Source: Streptomyces sp. NRRL S-1022
GTDB lineage: Bacteria; Actinomycetota; Actinomycetes; Streptomycetales; Streptomycetaceae
Reading direction: 5' to 3'
Length of the DNA: 34,998 bases
Assembly (NCBI RefSeq): GCF_000720135.1
Contig: NZ_JOIU01000045.1
Location: 1 to 34,998, forward strand
Every line of letters starts with the position of its first letter. Position 1 is the first letter of the stretch. A program made the translations under genes and the position numbers. This document shows positions 1-7,241 of the stretch, piece after piece. Under the pieces are notes generated by a model, which was given only the letters and a program-made list of their open reading frames with translations, was not told the origin of the DNA and did no database searches.

Positions 1-99
1 CGTACCGCATGTCCCGGCCCATCACGTAGAGCGTGCCGCGGCTGTTGAGGAAGTCCTGGACGTCGAACTTCTGCTCCCCGGGGCGGGGGCTGACGATCT
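1..99. repeat. Terminal direct repeat, left copy (circular join)
   Basis: This stretch is identical to 34900-34998. It lies inside the coupling-ATPase gene, which continues in frame from this edge into the right end of the window. The simplest explanation is an untrimmed assembly overlap of a circular replicon rather than a biological terminal repeat. Confidence 0.93.
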
Positions 100-1231
100 C
101 GATGACCTCCGGGTGGGACATGAACTGGAAGCTGCGGACCAGCGTCAGGTACACGCTGTCCCTCGTCTTCTCCGGGGCGTTCAGCATCTGGCCCAGGAGT
201 TGGGCCCAGCCTGCCGGAACGCGGTCGTAGTGCCCTTCCAGGATGTCCAGCGGCTCGCGGTCGAGGCTGTTGGTCACCCACCTGCGGACCGTCATCAGGT
301 CACTGCCTTTGAGCGCGGCCGCCATCAGGTACGAGGACAGCACCGTGAAGCTGTGACCCTCCCAGAAGGAGGCATTCTCCATGTCCTCCCCGGAGGCCGA
401 GGCCGCCAGGATGTAGCCCGCGCGCCGGATGGCCACCGAAGGGATCTCGCAGCCCTCCACCAGGTTCCAGCGCAGCGTGTTGGGAACCCCGGAGACCCCG
501 GCATTGAAGACCCAGAGCGGCCGACCGTGAGCGCGGCGCAGCTTGTGGGTGTGCTCGTACAGGTCACCGCGGGTCGAGGTGGCCACCACGGCGCCGGCCG
601 CGTCGATGACCGCGTTGCCGAGCTGGGCGGACTTGCCGGAGCGGGGCGGGGCGTACATCAGCAGCAGGTCCTCGCAGGCGATGAACAGCCCCCGCTTGTA
701 GAGGAGGTCCGTCCCCAGGTGGTAGCCGAGGTCATGCGGACTGATCGAGCGTCCCTTGACCCCGGCGAGGGACGGGCGCAGGACGTCGGCCCGCTTGCGC
801 AGCCCCGACTCAGACAGCCACTTCCGCAGTTCCTTGGGTTCGGCGAACCCGACCTTTTCCGCATCCTTCGGCCTGGCCGTGGGGCCGGACTTGCCCAGGT
901 CCCACTTCTGCTTCAGCGCCAGGTAGCCGACGACGCAGCCGCCCGCCGCTGTCACGGCGAAGCCGGGGATGCCGCCGAGGGGCCAGTGCGTGGCCACGGT
1001 ACCGAGCGTTTCGAGGAGGCCGGGCACGTCGTCATTGGGGTCGTTAGCCACCGTCACCGCCACGGCGGGGAGACCCGCCGCCAGGGACGCGGGGCCCATG
1101 CCCCGCCGAGGCTTGCCGACGATGAGGCCGGCGGGCTTGTGCGTGTCGATGATCCGATGCATCCAGTGCGGCCGCACGGCGCCGGGAAGGTCTGTGCTGT
1201 TGGGGGACGTACTCTCTTCCTTGCGTGACAC
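1..1231 (-). CDS. VirD4/TraG-like conjugative coupling ATPase, N-terminal part (continues at 34097-34998)
   Basis: N-terminal 410 residues of a type IV coupling protein that would link the relaxase-DNA complex to a membrane pore and drive DNA export with ATP. I start it at GTG 1231, preceded by GAGGAGAAG. A hydrophobic segment at about residues 84-105 is the likely membrane anchor. The Walker A motif reads APPRSGKSAQ, with the lysine near residue 200, in the usual VirD4 position. Joined across the circle to the right-edge part, the protein is about 677 aa, normal for the family. It follows the DUF2637 gene by about 125 bp on the same strand, and its 3' end overlaps the DUF4913-like gene, so it sits in a transfer operon. 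An FtsK-like TraB is unlikely because the motif layout and the Walker B context (LDEAA) match VirD4/TraG. Function is family knowledge; pairing with the MobF relaxase is inference. Confidence 0.9.
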   Translation of the reverse strand, partial: MSRKEESTSPNSTDLPGAVRPHWMHRIIDTHKPAGLIVGKPRRGMGPASLAAGLPAVAVTVANDPNDDVPGLLETLGTVATHWPLGGIPGFAVTAAGGCVVGYLALKQKWDLGKSGPTARPKDAEKVGFAEPKELRKWLSESGLRKRADVLRPSLAGVKGRSISPHDLGYHLGTDLLYKRGLFIACEDLLLMYAPPRSGKSAQLGNAVIDAAGAVVATSTRGDLYEHTHKLRRAHGRPLWVFNAGVSGVPNTLRWNLVEGCEIPSVAIRRAGYILAASASGEDMENASFWEGHSFTVLSSYLMAAALKGSDLMTVRRWVTNSLDREPLDILEGHYDRVPAGWAQLLGQMLNAPEKTRDSVYLTLVRSFQFMSHPEVIEIVSPRPGEQKFDVQDFLNSRGTLYVMGRDMRY

Positions 1232-1357
1232 GAGCTTCTCCTCTTGTCGCGAAGTCCCCGGGCCGGCGGTACCAGCGCCTCCCGGGGGCGCCCATTTGAT
1301 CCGGTGACCTCACAGATCACCGTACGAGCCAGGGCTGACATTCAGCCCCGGCATTTC

Positions 1358-2800
1358 TCAGCTGTGCTTCCTGATGACGTCGCCCAGGTACTTCCGGGCA
1401 CTGCCTTCCGTCAGGCCAGCAGCCGCGTGCCACTGGCGAGCCAGGGCACTGGCCGACTGGTGGGGAGCCCGCTGTTCGAGAGGAAGCTGCAGGTAGAGGT
1501 ACTCCAGCAGTTCCTTGCCTGCCAAACCCTCCGGAACCGTCGCCTTCTCCGAGGCCGCCACCTCGTCTTCGTCCAGGGCCCCGTCCTCCACCTCGTACAC
1601 GGGCAGCTCAGGCGACGTCGCCGGGCCCGGCACGAAGGGCACGCCCTGGCTGTCGCCAATTGGCGACTGGCCCACCGCCCCGCCCGTCAGCGGCAGCTGC
1701 GGGTCGACGTCGGCCCACTCGAGGCTGTCGATCCGGGCCTGCACCACATGCGGCCGTCCGTTGTCTCGGGCCGCCACGGGCACCGAGGCACCCGCCTGAC
1801 TGCCCGCGCCGTATGGGGCATACCCGCCGCTGAACTCCGCCTCCAGGTCAGTCCACCCGTGCACCTCGTCCGTGCCGGGAACCGACTGCTCAGGCTCCGG
1901 CTCTGAGGGGCCGGCCGTCTGCTCCACCGCAGCGTCCAGCGCCTCGGCCGGGCCGTGATGCTCGGTCTTGTCGACGCCTCCCTGCACCGGCTCCAGCTCC
2001 GGCACGGACACCTTGGGCAGTTCCTCGCGGACGTCGAGGCGCTGCAGCTCCGCAGGCACCGGGATTCCGGCAGCCTCCAGGCCCGCCGGCACCGTCTCCC
2101 GGAGCGGGACACCGTACCGGGCCAGCCGCAGCGGCATCAGGGCCTCCACCGGAGCCTTGCGCCGCCAGGCACGGCCGAACCGCTGCCGCAGACGCGCCTG
2201 ATACACGAGCCGTTCCTGTTCCAGCTTGATGACCTGCTCGTAGGAGCGCAGCTCCCACAGCTTCATCCGACGCCACAACTTGAAGGTGGGGACCGGGGAA
2301 AGGAGCCAGCGCGCGATGCGCACGCCCTCCATGTGCTTGTCCGCCGTGATATCCGCGATCCGGCCGATAGCGTGCCGGGCCGCCTCGACCGCGACGACGA
2401 ACAGGACCGGGATCACCGCGTGCATCCCGACGCCGAGCGGGTCGGGCCAGGCGGCCGCACCGTTGAAGGCGATCGTGGCGGCCGTCAGAAGCCACGCCGT
2501 CTGACGGAGCAGCGGGAACGGAATCCTGATCCAGGTCAGCAGCAGATCGAGCGCCAGCAACACGACAATGCCCGCGTCGATGCCCACAGGGAACGCGTAC
2601 GCGAAGTTGCCGAACCCCTTCTTCAGCGCGAGTTCGCGCACGGCCGCGTACGAGCCGGCGAAGCCGATACCCGCGATGATCAAGGCGCCTGTGCAGACGA
2701 CCCCGATCAGCACCCGGTGAACCCGGGTCAGTGTCGGCGGTTCTTTGGTCGGGATCGGGGCTGACCTGGGGGTCTGACCCGTACCCTGGTCCTGACGCAT
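1358..2800 (-). CDS. DUF2637 four-TM protein with C-terminal helical domain (Spd-like)
   Basis: A 480-aa protein starting at ATG 2800, with GGAG four bases upstream. The N-terminus carries four hydrophobic helices at about residues 30-52, 66-90, 98-116 and 124-142, in the arrangement of actinobacterial DUF2637 proteins, which are frequent on Streptomyces plasmids and integrative elements and often called spread proteins. A basic segment follows (about 165-220), then a long acidic, low-complexity linker, and a compact C-terminus (about 430-480) with an ARQWHAAAGLTEGSARKYL helix pair that looks like a DNA-binding winged helix. The linker holds a QSPIGD hexapeptide encoded by a palindrome that recurs at 6478. 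The gene lies between the RHH gene and the coupling ATPase, so a role in transfer or plasmid spread is likely. The exact biochemical job of DUF2637 is unknown to me. Confidence 0.82.
   Translation of the reverse strand: MRQDQGTGQTPRSAPIPTKEPPTLTRVHRVLIGVVCTGALIIAGIGFAGSYAAVRELALKKGFGNFAYAFPVGIDAGIVVLLALDLLLTWIRIPFPLLRQTAWLLTAATIAFNGAAAWPDPLGVGMHAVIPVLFVVAVEAARHAIGRIADITADKHMEGVRIARWLLSPVPTFKLWRRMKLWELRSYEQVIKLEQERLVYQARLRQRFGRAWRRKAPVEALMPLRLARYGVPLRETVPAGLEAAGIPVPAELQRLDVREELPKVSVPELEPVQGGVDKTEHHGPAEALDAAVEQTAGPSEPEPEQSVPGTDEVHGWTDLEAEFSGGYAPYGAGSQAGASVPVAARDNGRPHVVQARIDSLEWADVDPQLPLTGGAVGQSPIGDSQGVPFVPGPATSPELPVYEVEDGALDEDEVAASEKATVPEGLAGKELLEYLYLQLPLEQRAPHQSASALARQWHAAAGLTEGSARKYLGDVIRKHS
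1650..1669. repeat. Near-perfect 20-bp palindrome inside the DUF2637 gene (copy 1)
   Basis: The inner 16 bases GTCGCCAATTGGCGAC (1652-1667) are a perfect palindrome; the 20-mer has one mismatched pair. It encodes QSPIGD in the linker of the protein. The same palindrome occurs at 6478-6497 in an unrelated gene. Confidence 0.85.
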
Positions 2801-2864
2801 CTGACTCCAATCTCAGCGTCGTCTGGGCCTCGGTGGTGCTTCCTCACCGCCGGGGCTCGCTCTT

Positions 2865-3095
2865 TTAGCTGTCCTCCGGCGTCGCCTTCGCGTAGCCCTT
2901 GCGGGTCAGCCACTCGTCATACGCCTGCGCGACCTGGTCCTTCAGGCTCATGCCGGTGTCGAGCTTGCAGAGGGTTCCGCGTCGGTGCAGTTGGAGGTCT
3001 TCGGGAACCTCAACGTTGAGCGGACGCATCTTGCCCGTGTCCTCCTTCTTCGGTCGCCCCCGCTGGCGCTTGGGCTTTGGGGGTTCATCTGTCAT
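2865..3095 (-). CDS. Small ribbon-helix-helix/AT-hook DNA-binding protein
   Basis: A 76-aa basic protein. I start it at ATG 3095 because GGAGAGG lies upstream; an upstream in-frame start would add 16 unlikely residues. The N-terminus has an AT-hook-like KRQRGRPKK. The rest fits a ribbon-helix-helix fold: a strand (MRPLNVEVPEDL), then two helices (HRRGTLCKLDTG, SLKDQVAQAYDEWLTRKG). Such proteins act as dimeric operator- or centromere-binding proteins. It is the first gene of the transfer operon, and the divergent gap just upstream holds a cluster of TTCCTAG-type sites (3162-3229), so autoregulation of the transfer genes or a ParR-like partition role is plausible. No ParA or ParM gene adjoins it, which favours the repressor reading. 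Confidence 0.65.
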   Translation of the reverse strand: MTDEPPKPKRQRGRPKKEDTGKMRPLNVEVPEDLQLHRRGTLCKLDTGMSLKDQVAQAYDEWLTRKGYAKATPEDS

Positions 3096-3161
3096 CGGTC
3101 CGCCACCTCTCCGGAGCTGGTGCAGGTGGAGAGATGATCTCACCCCGCCTATGTAACCAGC

Positions 3162-3229
3162 TTCCTAGTTTCCTAGCAAGATTTATTCTTAGGAACCTTG
3201 TAACCTAGGAAAAATTCGCTACCTTGGAA
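3162..3229. promoter_or_regulatory. Cluster of TTCCTAG/CTAGGAA sites in the divergent promoter gap
   Basis: Seen directly: TTCCTAG at 3162-3168 and 3170-3176 (8-bp step), then inverted copies TTAGGAA at 3189-3195, CTAGGAA at 3205-3211 and CTTGGAA at 3223-3229. The segment is conspicuously AT-rich for this plasmid and separates the minus-strand RHH/transfer operon from the plus-strand operon starting at 3334. The layout suggests a multi-site operator or centromere for the adjacent RHH protein. Confidence 0.7.
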
Positions 3230-3333
3230 TCAGCAAGACGAGAGGGCCGGGGTTGCAGCCCCGACCCTCTCCACCCGGGCGAGCGAGCGACCGCTTCCCG
3301 GGCTTGGGACACCCCTGAGTGGAAGGGATCTCC

Positions 3334-3627
3334 GTGAGCAAGTCTGTCATCTCCTTTGCCGTCACCAGCACCCCCCTGGCGACGGTCGACCTCTCCATCA
3401 ACGGCGGCCGCCGGCTGGTCGCCGTGGGCAAGTGGGGCCCGGCGTTCGAGCAGCCGAAGCCCGCGTGCGGTAACTGCGCTGACTTCCAGCAGGTCATGGT
3501 CCGCCGAGGCGGCCGGCTGGAGGCCGTCACCTGCCAGTGCGTCAGCACCGGCACCGGCGACGACCTCCCGGCGCGCATCCCCACCGGCTCCCCGAAGCCG
3601 CACGCGGTGCTGGCGGTGGGCGCATGA
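3334..3627 (+). CDS. Small hypothetical protein with paired cysteines
   Basis: A 97-aa protein starting at GTG 3334, with GGAAGGG six bases upstream. I do not recognise the family. It is mostly beta-type (VTSTPLATVDLSINGGRRLVA) and contains CGNC in the middle and CQC about 25 residues later, a spacing that could bind a metal. Its stop overlaps the next start by four bases (ATGA), so it heads a translationally coupled trio with 3624-3761 and 3758-3859. It is transcribed away from the TTCCTAG cluster and may answer to the same regulator as the transfer operon. Confidence 0.6.
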   Translation: MSKSVISFAVTSTPLATVDLSINGGRRLVAVGKWGPAFEQPKPACGNCADFQQVMVRRGGRLEAVTCQCVSTGTGDDLPARIPTGSPKPHAVLAVGA

Positions 3628-3761
3628 CGCAGGAGGAGCAGGCGCGGGCGGCCGCCGAGGCCGCAGCCGCAGCCCAGCGCGCCGAGCAGACCCGCCAGCA
3701 GGCGGAGGCCGAACTGCAGCGCCACGGTCAGGCCGTGAGCGGGATCGGGGGCGCTCGATGA
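3624..3761 (+). CDS. 45-aa alanine/glutamine-rich helical protein
   Basis: Starts at ATG 3624, inside the stop of the previous gene, and ends in another ATGA overlap with the next. The sequence is almost entirely E/Q/A/R (MTQEEQARAAAEAAAAAQRA...), predicting one long helix or coiled coil. Too small for a family call; the coupling on both sides is the main evidence that it is translated. Confidence 0.5.
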   Translation: MTQEEQARAAAEAAAAAQRAEQTRQQAEAELQRHGQAVSGIGGAR

Positions 3762-3859
3762 GCGACACCCGCCCGCCCCTGCCGGTTCGTCCGCAGCCGC
3801 ACGAGCGCGACGGACGCCAGCCGCAGCAGCAGCCCGCGCGGCCGCACCCCGCCCGATAG
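3758..3859 (+). CDS. 33-aa proline/glutamine-rich micro-protein
   Basis: ATG 3758 overlaps the stop of the preceding gene; the stop is at 3857-3859, just before a large hairpin. The composition is disordered and rich in P, Q and R. It may be a true last cistron or only a coupled tail. No function can be assigned. Confidence 0.35.
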   Translation: MSDTRPPLPVRPQPHERDGRQPQQQPARPHPAR

Positions 3860-3885
3860 GGCCTCCTGCAGGCCGTTCCCCTGTG

Positions 3886-3925
3886 GTTGAGCGGAACCCG
3901 GCAATTTTGCCGGGTTCCGCTCAAC
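3886..3925. terminator. Perfect 19-bp-arm hairpin
   Basis: Arms 3886-3904 and 3907-3925 are perfectly complementary around a 2-nt centre. It follows the small-protein trio and precedes the GGDEF gene by about 50 bp, as expected for a factor-independent terminator, although no T-run follows. Its core (GGAACCCGGCAA and complement) is shared with the hairpin at 9679-9716. Confidence 0.75.
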
Positions 3926-3972
3926 CGGGCGGCTTGCCTCCCCCTTGCTCGCCTTGTTGGAGAGGCACACCC

Positions 3973-4560
3973 ATGTCTTTGATCGAACCCCTCGTAGCCG
4001 CTGCCCCGTTAGCGGTCGGCTGGACGACCCACGGTCTGCTGTTCCGCCGCCGCCTGGCCGCTGCCCGGCATTGCCCCTTGACCCAGCTCCTCACCCGTGA
4101 AGGGTGGGAGAAGGCCGCTATCCGGCGCATCCTGCGAGGTGGCGCCGCCGTAGCTGTCATCGACCTGGACGACTTCAAGGCCGTCAACGACACGTTCGGC
4201 CACGCCGCCGGGGACGCCGTACTCAAGGCCACCGGGCACCGTCTCCACCTGTGGGCCGGAGCCTCGGACGGCACCGCCGGCCGTCTCGGAGGCGACGAGT
4301 TCGCCCTGGTGATGACCGCCGACAACTTCGAGGACGGCATCGAGCAGCTGCACGAACTCCTGACCGCCCCCATCGACTGGCAGGGCGTGCAGCTCCAGGT
4401 CGGCGCGTCCATCGGAGCCGTCCCCACCGACGGACTCACCCTGTCCGAGGCCCTGGGCCACGCCGACCAGGCCATGTACCAGGCCAAGGGCAGCGGCGGC
4501 CGCCGCCAGCACCGCCGCCACCAGGACACCACCCAGGACAGCCAGGAGGTGGGCCGGTGA
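3973..4560 (+). CDS. GGDEF-domain protein (probable diguanylate cyclase)
   Basis: A 195-aa protein; start ATG 3973 with GGAGAGG upstream. A short hydrophobic N-terminus (about residues 4-20) may tether it to the membrane. The rest is a single GGDEF domain: VIDLDDFKAVNDTFGHAAGD for metal and substrate binding, an intact GRLGGDEFAL signature, SIGAV, and ADQAMYQAK near the end. All catalytic residues look present, so synthesis of a cyclic dinucleotide is expected. The inhibitory RxxD site five residues before GGDEF is not conserved (GASD), so product feedback is probably absent. No sensory domain is attached. The stop overlaps the GTG start of a three-helix membrane protein, which makes that protein its obvious partner, and the same operon continues into a DNA methyltransferase. 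Confidence 0.9.
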   Translation: MSLIEPLVAAAPLAVGWTTHGLLFRRRLAAARHCPLTQLLTREGWEKAAIRRILRGGAAVAVIDLDDFKAVNDTFGHAAGDAVLKATGHRLHLWAGASDGTAGRLGGDEFALVMTADNFEDGIEQLHELLTAPIDWQGVQLQVGASIGAVPTDGLTLSEALGHADQAMYQAKGSGGRRQHRRHQDTTQDSQEVGR

Positions 4561-4844
4561 GCATCGCCCGTGAACGCCTGATTGCTGCCGCCGCCCTCGT
4601 CCTCTCCGTGCTGGTCATGGCCACCTCCGTGGAGATCGGGCGGAACGCGATCGAGGCCCTGCTGACCGCCGTCACCACGTACGGCACCGCCGTGCTGGCC
4701 GCCGTCCTGGCCCTCGCCCTGGCCAAGGCGCCCATCGGCTTCTGGCCCGTCCTGAAGGCCACGCGCACCGTGGTGACCACCGCCGTGCTGATCGCCCTCG
4801 TCCTGTACGGGATGGGCCGATCCGTCTGGGCGGTGATCGCATGA
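4557..4844 (+). CDS. 95-aa three-helix membrane protein coupled to the GGDEF gene
   Basis: GTG 4557 lies within the GGDEF stop (GTGA), and its own stop overlaps the methyltransferase start (ATGA). Three hydrophobic helices are visible at about residues 8-25, 42-60 and 72-90, with almost no soluble part. I do not recognise a family. Because it is always translated with the GGDEF protein it could be a membrane scaffold or an effector responding to the nucleotide product, but there is no obvious ligand-binding domain. Confidence 0.7.
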   Translation: MSIARERLIAAAALVLSVLVMATSVEIGRNAIEALLTAVTTYGTAVLAAVLALALAKAPIGFWPVLKATRTVVTTAVLIALVLYGMGRSVWAVIA

Positions 4845-6376
4845 CGCTGACCCTCTACGACGAGTTCGCCGGAGTCGGCGGCTCCAGCAAGGGCGCCACC
4901 GAGGTGCCCGGCACGGAACTGATCTTCGCGGCGAATCACAAGAAGGACGCCGTGGAGGACCACGCCAGGAACTTCCCCAACGCCGACCACTACGAGGGCG
5001 ACGTGGCCCGCGCCGACATCGCCAAGTTCCCTCGGGCGGACATCTTCTGGGCCTCCCCGAGCTGCCCGCCATGGAGCAACGCGCGGGGCAAGCGCCGGGA
5101 TTTCGACTCCAGCACCCAGGGTGTCCTGTTCTGGGAGGAAGAGCCGGACCCGGAGACCAAGCGGGCCCGCGCGCTCATGGAAGAGGTCCCCCGCTACCTG
5201 CAGGCGATGATCCGACGCGGCAAGCCCGTGCTGTGCGGGGTCGTGGAGAACGTCGTGGAGTGCAGGAAGTGGGACCAGTGGACCCGCTGGCTGCGCGAGG
5301 TCCGGTGCGATGGCCTGTACGAGGTCCGCGTGATCGCGATCAACTCCATGCACGTCAAGGCGCCTCGCAGCCGGCGGGCCCCGCAGTCACGGAACCGCCT
5401 GTTCGTCGCCTACTGGCTGAAGTCCCTGGGACGGACGCCGGACTGGAACAAGTGGCTGCGGCCCCGGGCGTACTGCAAGGTGTGCGACACCACGGTGACC
5501 GCGCTGCAGGTGTTCAAGCGGCAGGGCGTCGACATGGGTGCGTACGGGCGCAACGGCCAGTACTGGTACCGGTGCCCGAACGTGAAGTGTCGGGGCTCGA
5601 TCGTGGAGCCCGAGGTGATGCCCGCGGCCGCCGTTATCGACTGGTCGATTGAGGCCCGCCGCATCGCCGACCGGGACGAGCCGCTGGCCGAGGCCACCAT
5701 GGAACGCATCCTGCGGGGCATCCAGCGGTTCGCCACCCCGTTCACCGTGCCCGCCGGCGGGACCTGGCGGACCGAGCCGGTGTCGGTCGAGGAGCCGATG
5801 CCGACCCGGACCACCCGTGAGACGGACGCCTTGGCCGTGCCGCCGCTTCTCGTGCCGACCGAGGGCAGGGACGGGAAGGTGGCCACCAGCGCCGAGCAGC
5901 CGATGCGGACCCAGACCGCCCGCAACGAGACCGGCCTGGCCATCCCGCCGTTCCAGATCAGCCTTCGGGGCGGAGGGTCGAAGAAGATCACGTACGGCGT
6001 GGACGAGCCACTGAACACCGTCAGCGCTAGCGGGAACCACCACGGCCTCGTCACCGGTCAGCGACTGCTGATCCCGTACTACGGCAACGGCACCGCCCGC
6101 ACCGTCGAGGACCCCGTGGGCACCGTGACGACCCGCGACCGCTGGTCTCTCGCGGAAGTCCGCGAAAGCGTCGACCTGGGCGACGTCAGGTTCCGCATGT
6201 TGGAGCCGCACGAGATCGGCGCCGCGATGGCCTTCCCGGACGAGTACATCGTCACCGGGTCCAAGCGTGACAGGGTGAGGAAGTACGGCAACGCCGTCAC
6301 CCCGCCCGTGGCCGAGGTCATCGTGTCCGCCCTCGTGGAGGCAGTCACCGGCGAGCCGCTGGAGACGGCATGGTGA
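4841..6376 (+). CDS. Solo DNA (cytosine-5) methyltransferase
   Basis: A 511-aa protein with the ordered C5-methyltransferase motifs: motif I LYDEFAGVGGSS (residues 5-16), the catalytic loop SPSCPPWS with Cys75, motif VI VENV (135-138), motif VIII PQSRNRLF (181-188), and motifs IX-X near the C-terminus (FPDEYIVTG, YGNAVTPP). The proline-cysteine loop is SPSCPP instead of the common GPPC, but the nucleophile is there. Residues 212-250 hold four cysteines (C212, C215, C245, C250) that likely bind zinc. The target-recognition region (about 300-430) has loosely repeated blocks (EPMPTRTTRE, EQPMRTQTARNE, DEPLNTVSASG), a pattern met in actinophage methyltransferases. No cognate restriction enzyme adjoins it, so protection from host restriction, or marking for another system, is more likely than a classic R-M pair. 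Confidence 0.92.
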   Translation: MTLTLYDEFAGVGGSSKGATEVPGTELIFAANHKKDAVEDHARNFPNADHYEGDVARADIAKFPRADIFWASPSCPPWSNARGKRRDFDSSTQGVLFWEEEPDPETKRARALMEEVPRYLQAMIRRGKPVLCGVVENVVECRKWDQWTRWLREVRCDGLYEVRVIAINSMHVKAPRSRRAPQSRNRLFVAYWLKSLGRTPDWNKWLRPRAYCKVCDTTVTALQVFKRQGVDMGAYGRNGQYWYRCPNVKCRGSIVEPEVMPAAAVIDWSIEARRIADRDEPLAEATMERILRGIQRFATPFTVPAGGTWRTEPVSVEEPMPTRTTRETDALAVPPLLVPTEGRDGKVATSAEQPMRTQTARNETGLAIPPFQISLRGGGSKKITYGVDEPLNTVSASGNHHGLVTGQRLLIPYYGNGTARTVEDPVGTVTTRDRWSLAEVRESVDLGDVRFRMLEPHEIGAAMAFPDEYIVTGSKRDRVRKYGNAVTPPVAEVIVSALVEAVTGEPLETAW

Positions 6377-6831
6377 CCCGCCGCCGCGATCCCCGCCAGA
6401 TGAACGGCGGATACCAGCTGACCATGTTCGACACCGAGCCGGAGCCCGCCACCCAGGCGGCCCCGGCCCTGGGCCCCCAGTCGCCAATTGGCGACTGCCC
6501 CCCGGCGGCCGCCACCACCACGGTGGTGGACCTCCACGGCCACCAGGACGACCCCGAGTACGCGGACGTCGTGTACGTCGGCCGCCCCAACTTCCAGGGC
6601 GGGTGGCGCCTGCACGGTCACGTGCTCGCCAACCCCTACCGGGTGGGCAAGCACGGCGACGCCGCCGAGGTGGTCGAGCGGTACCGCGCCTGGCTCGCCG
6701 AGCGGCCCCAACTGGTGGCCCGCGAGCTGTCGAAGCTGCGCGGCCGGCGGCTCGGTTGCTGGTGCGCCGAGGGGCAGCCATGCCACGCCCGCGTCCTGGC
6801 TGAACTGGCAGATCAGGGGGTGAGCGCGTGA
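6370..6831 (+). CDS. DUF4326-like protein
   Basis: A 153-aa protein; ATG 6370 overlaps the methyltransferase stop. The C-terminal half matches the DUF4326 pattern found on phages and plasmids: YVGRPNFQGGWRLHGHVLANPY, then a helix, then LRGRRLGCWCAEGQPCHARVLAEL with a CWC...C-H cluster that could hold a metal. The molecular function of DUF4326 is not known to me. The N-terminal linker carries QSPIGDC, encoded by a perfect 20-bp palindrome. It is part of the same coupled operon as the methyltransferase. Confidence 0.75.
   Translation: MVTRRRDPRQMNGGYQLTMFDTEPEPATQAAPALGPQSPIGDCPPAAATTTVVDLHGHQDDPEYADVVYVGRPNFQGGWRLHGHVLANPYRVGKHGDAAEVVERYRAWLAERPQLVARELSKLRGRRLGCWCAEGQPCHARVLAELADQGVSA
6478..6497. 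repeat. Perfect 20-bp palindrome inside the DUF4326-like gene (copy 2)
   Basis: CAGTCGCCAATTGGCGACTG is its own reverse complement. It encodes QSPIGD, the same hexapeptide as copy 1 at 1650-1669 in the unrelated DUF2637 gene. Confidence 0.9.
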
Positions 6832-7241
6832 GCCAGGAAGAGGAGTTCAACCCCTGGAAGTGGGACCGCAAGAACTACATGGCGGGCAAGTCCCGGCTCA
6901 CCGTCGAGCGGCACGGCCACGAGGTGACGCTGGACCACCAGGGCGTGTCCATCGACGGTCAGCGGATCGTGCGGGACAACCCGGGCCGGGGGGAGCACGG
7001 ATTCGAGATCACCCCGTCCGGGAGCGTGCTCTACCGCGGCAAGGAGATAGCCGCCATCGACCCCCCGACGAACGGCACCGCCAACCCCGGCGAGGTCACC
7101 GTGTACGGCGAGAACGGCCCCGCCGCCCGCGAGCGGCAGAACAGCGAGGAGGCCGAGCGGCGGCAGCGGGACGACCGGTACCGCGCCAGCGAACAGCACC
7201 ACCAGCAGGAAGTCACCCGAGATCAGGAGATGACGCTGTGA
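6828..7241 (+). CDS. Hypothetical 137-aa protein
   Basis: GTG 6828 overlaps the previous stop (GTGA), and its stop overlaps the next GTG, so it is firmly in the operon. The N-terminus is mixed (EEEFNPWKWDRKNYMAGK), the middle alternates beta-strand-like segments (LTVERHGHEVTLDHQGVSID), and the C-terminus is charged and helical with many Q, E and R. I do not recognise the family. Soluble, cytoplasmic by appearance. Confidence 0.65.
   Translation: MSQEEEFNPWKWDRKNYMAGKSRLTVERHGHEVTLDHQGVSIDGQRIVRDNPGRGEHGFEITPSGSVLYRGKEIAAIDPPTNGTANPGEVTVYGENGPAARERQNSEEAERRQRDDRYRASEQHHQQEVTRDQEMTL

Noticed and set aside
113..1228. A 371-codon plus-strand frame opposite the coupling ATPase
   Set aside because: Composition is Arg/Gly/His-rich without domains; the minus strand carries the Walker motifs and continues across the circular join.
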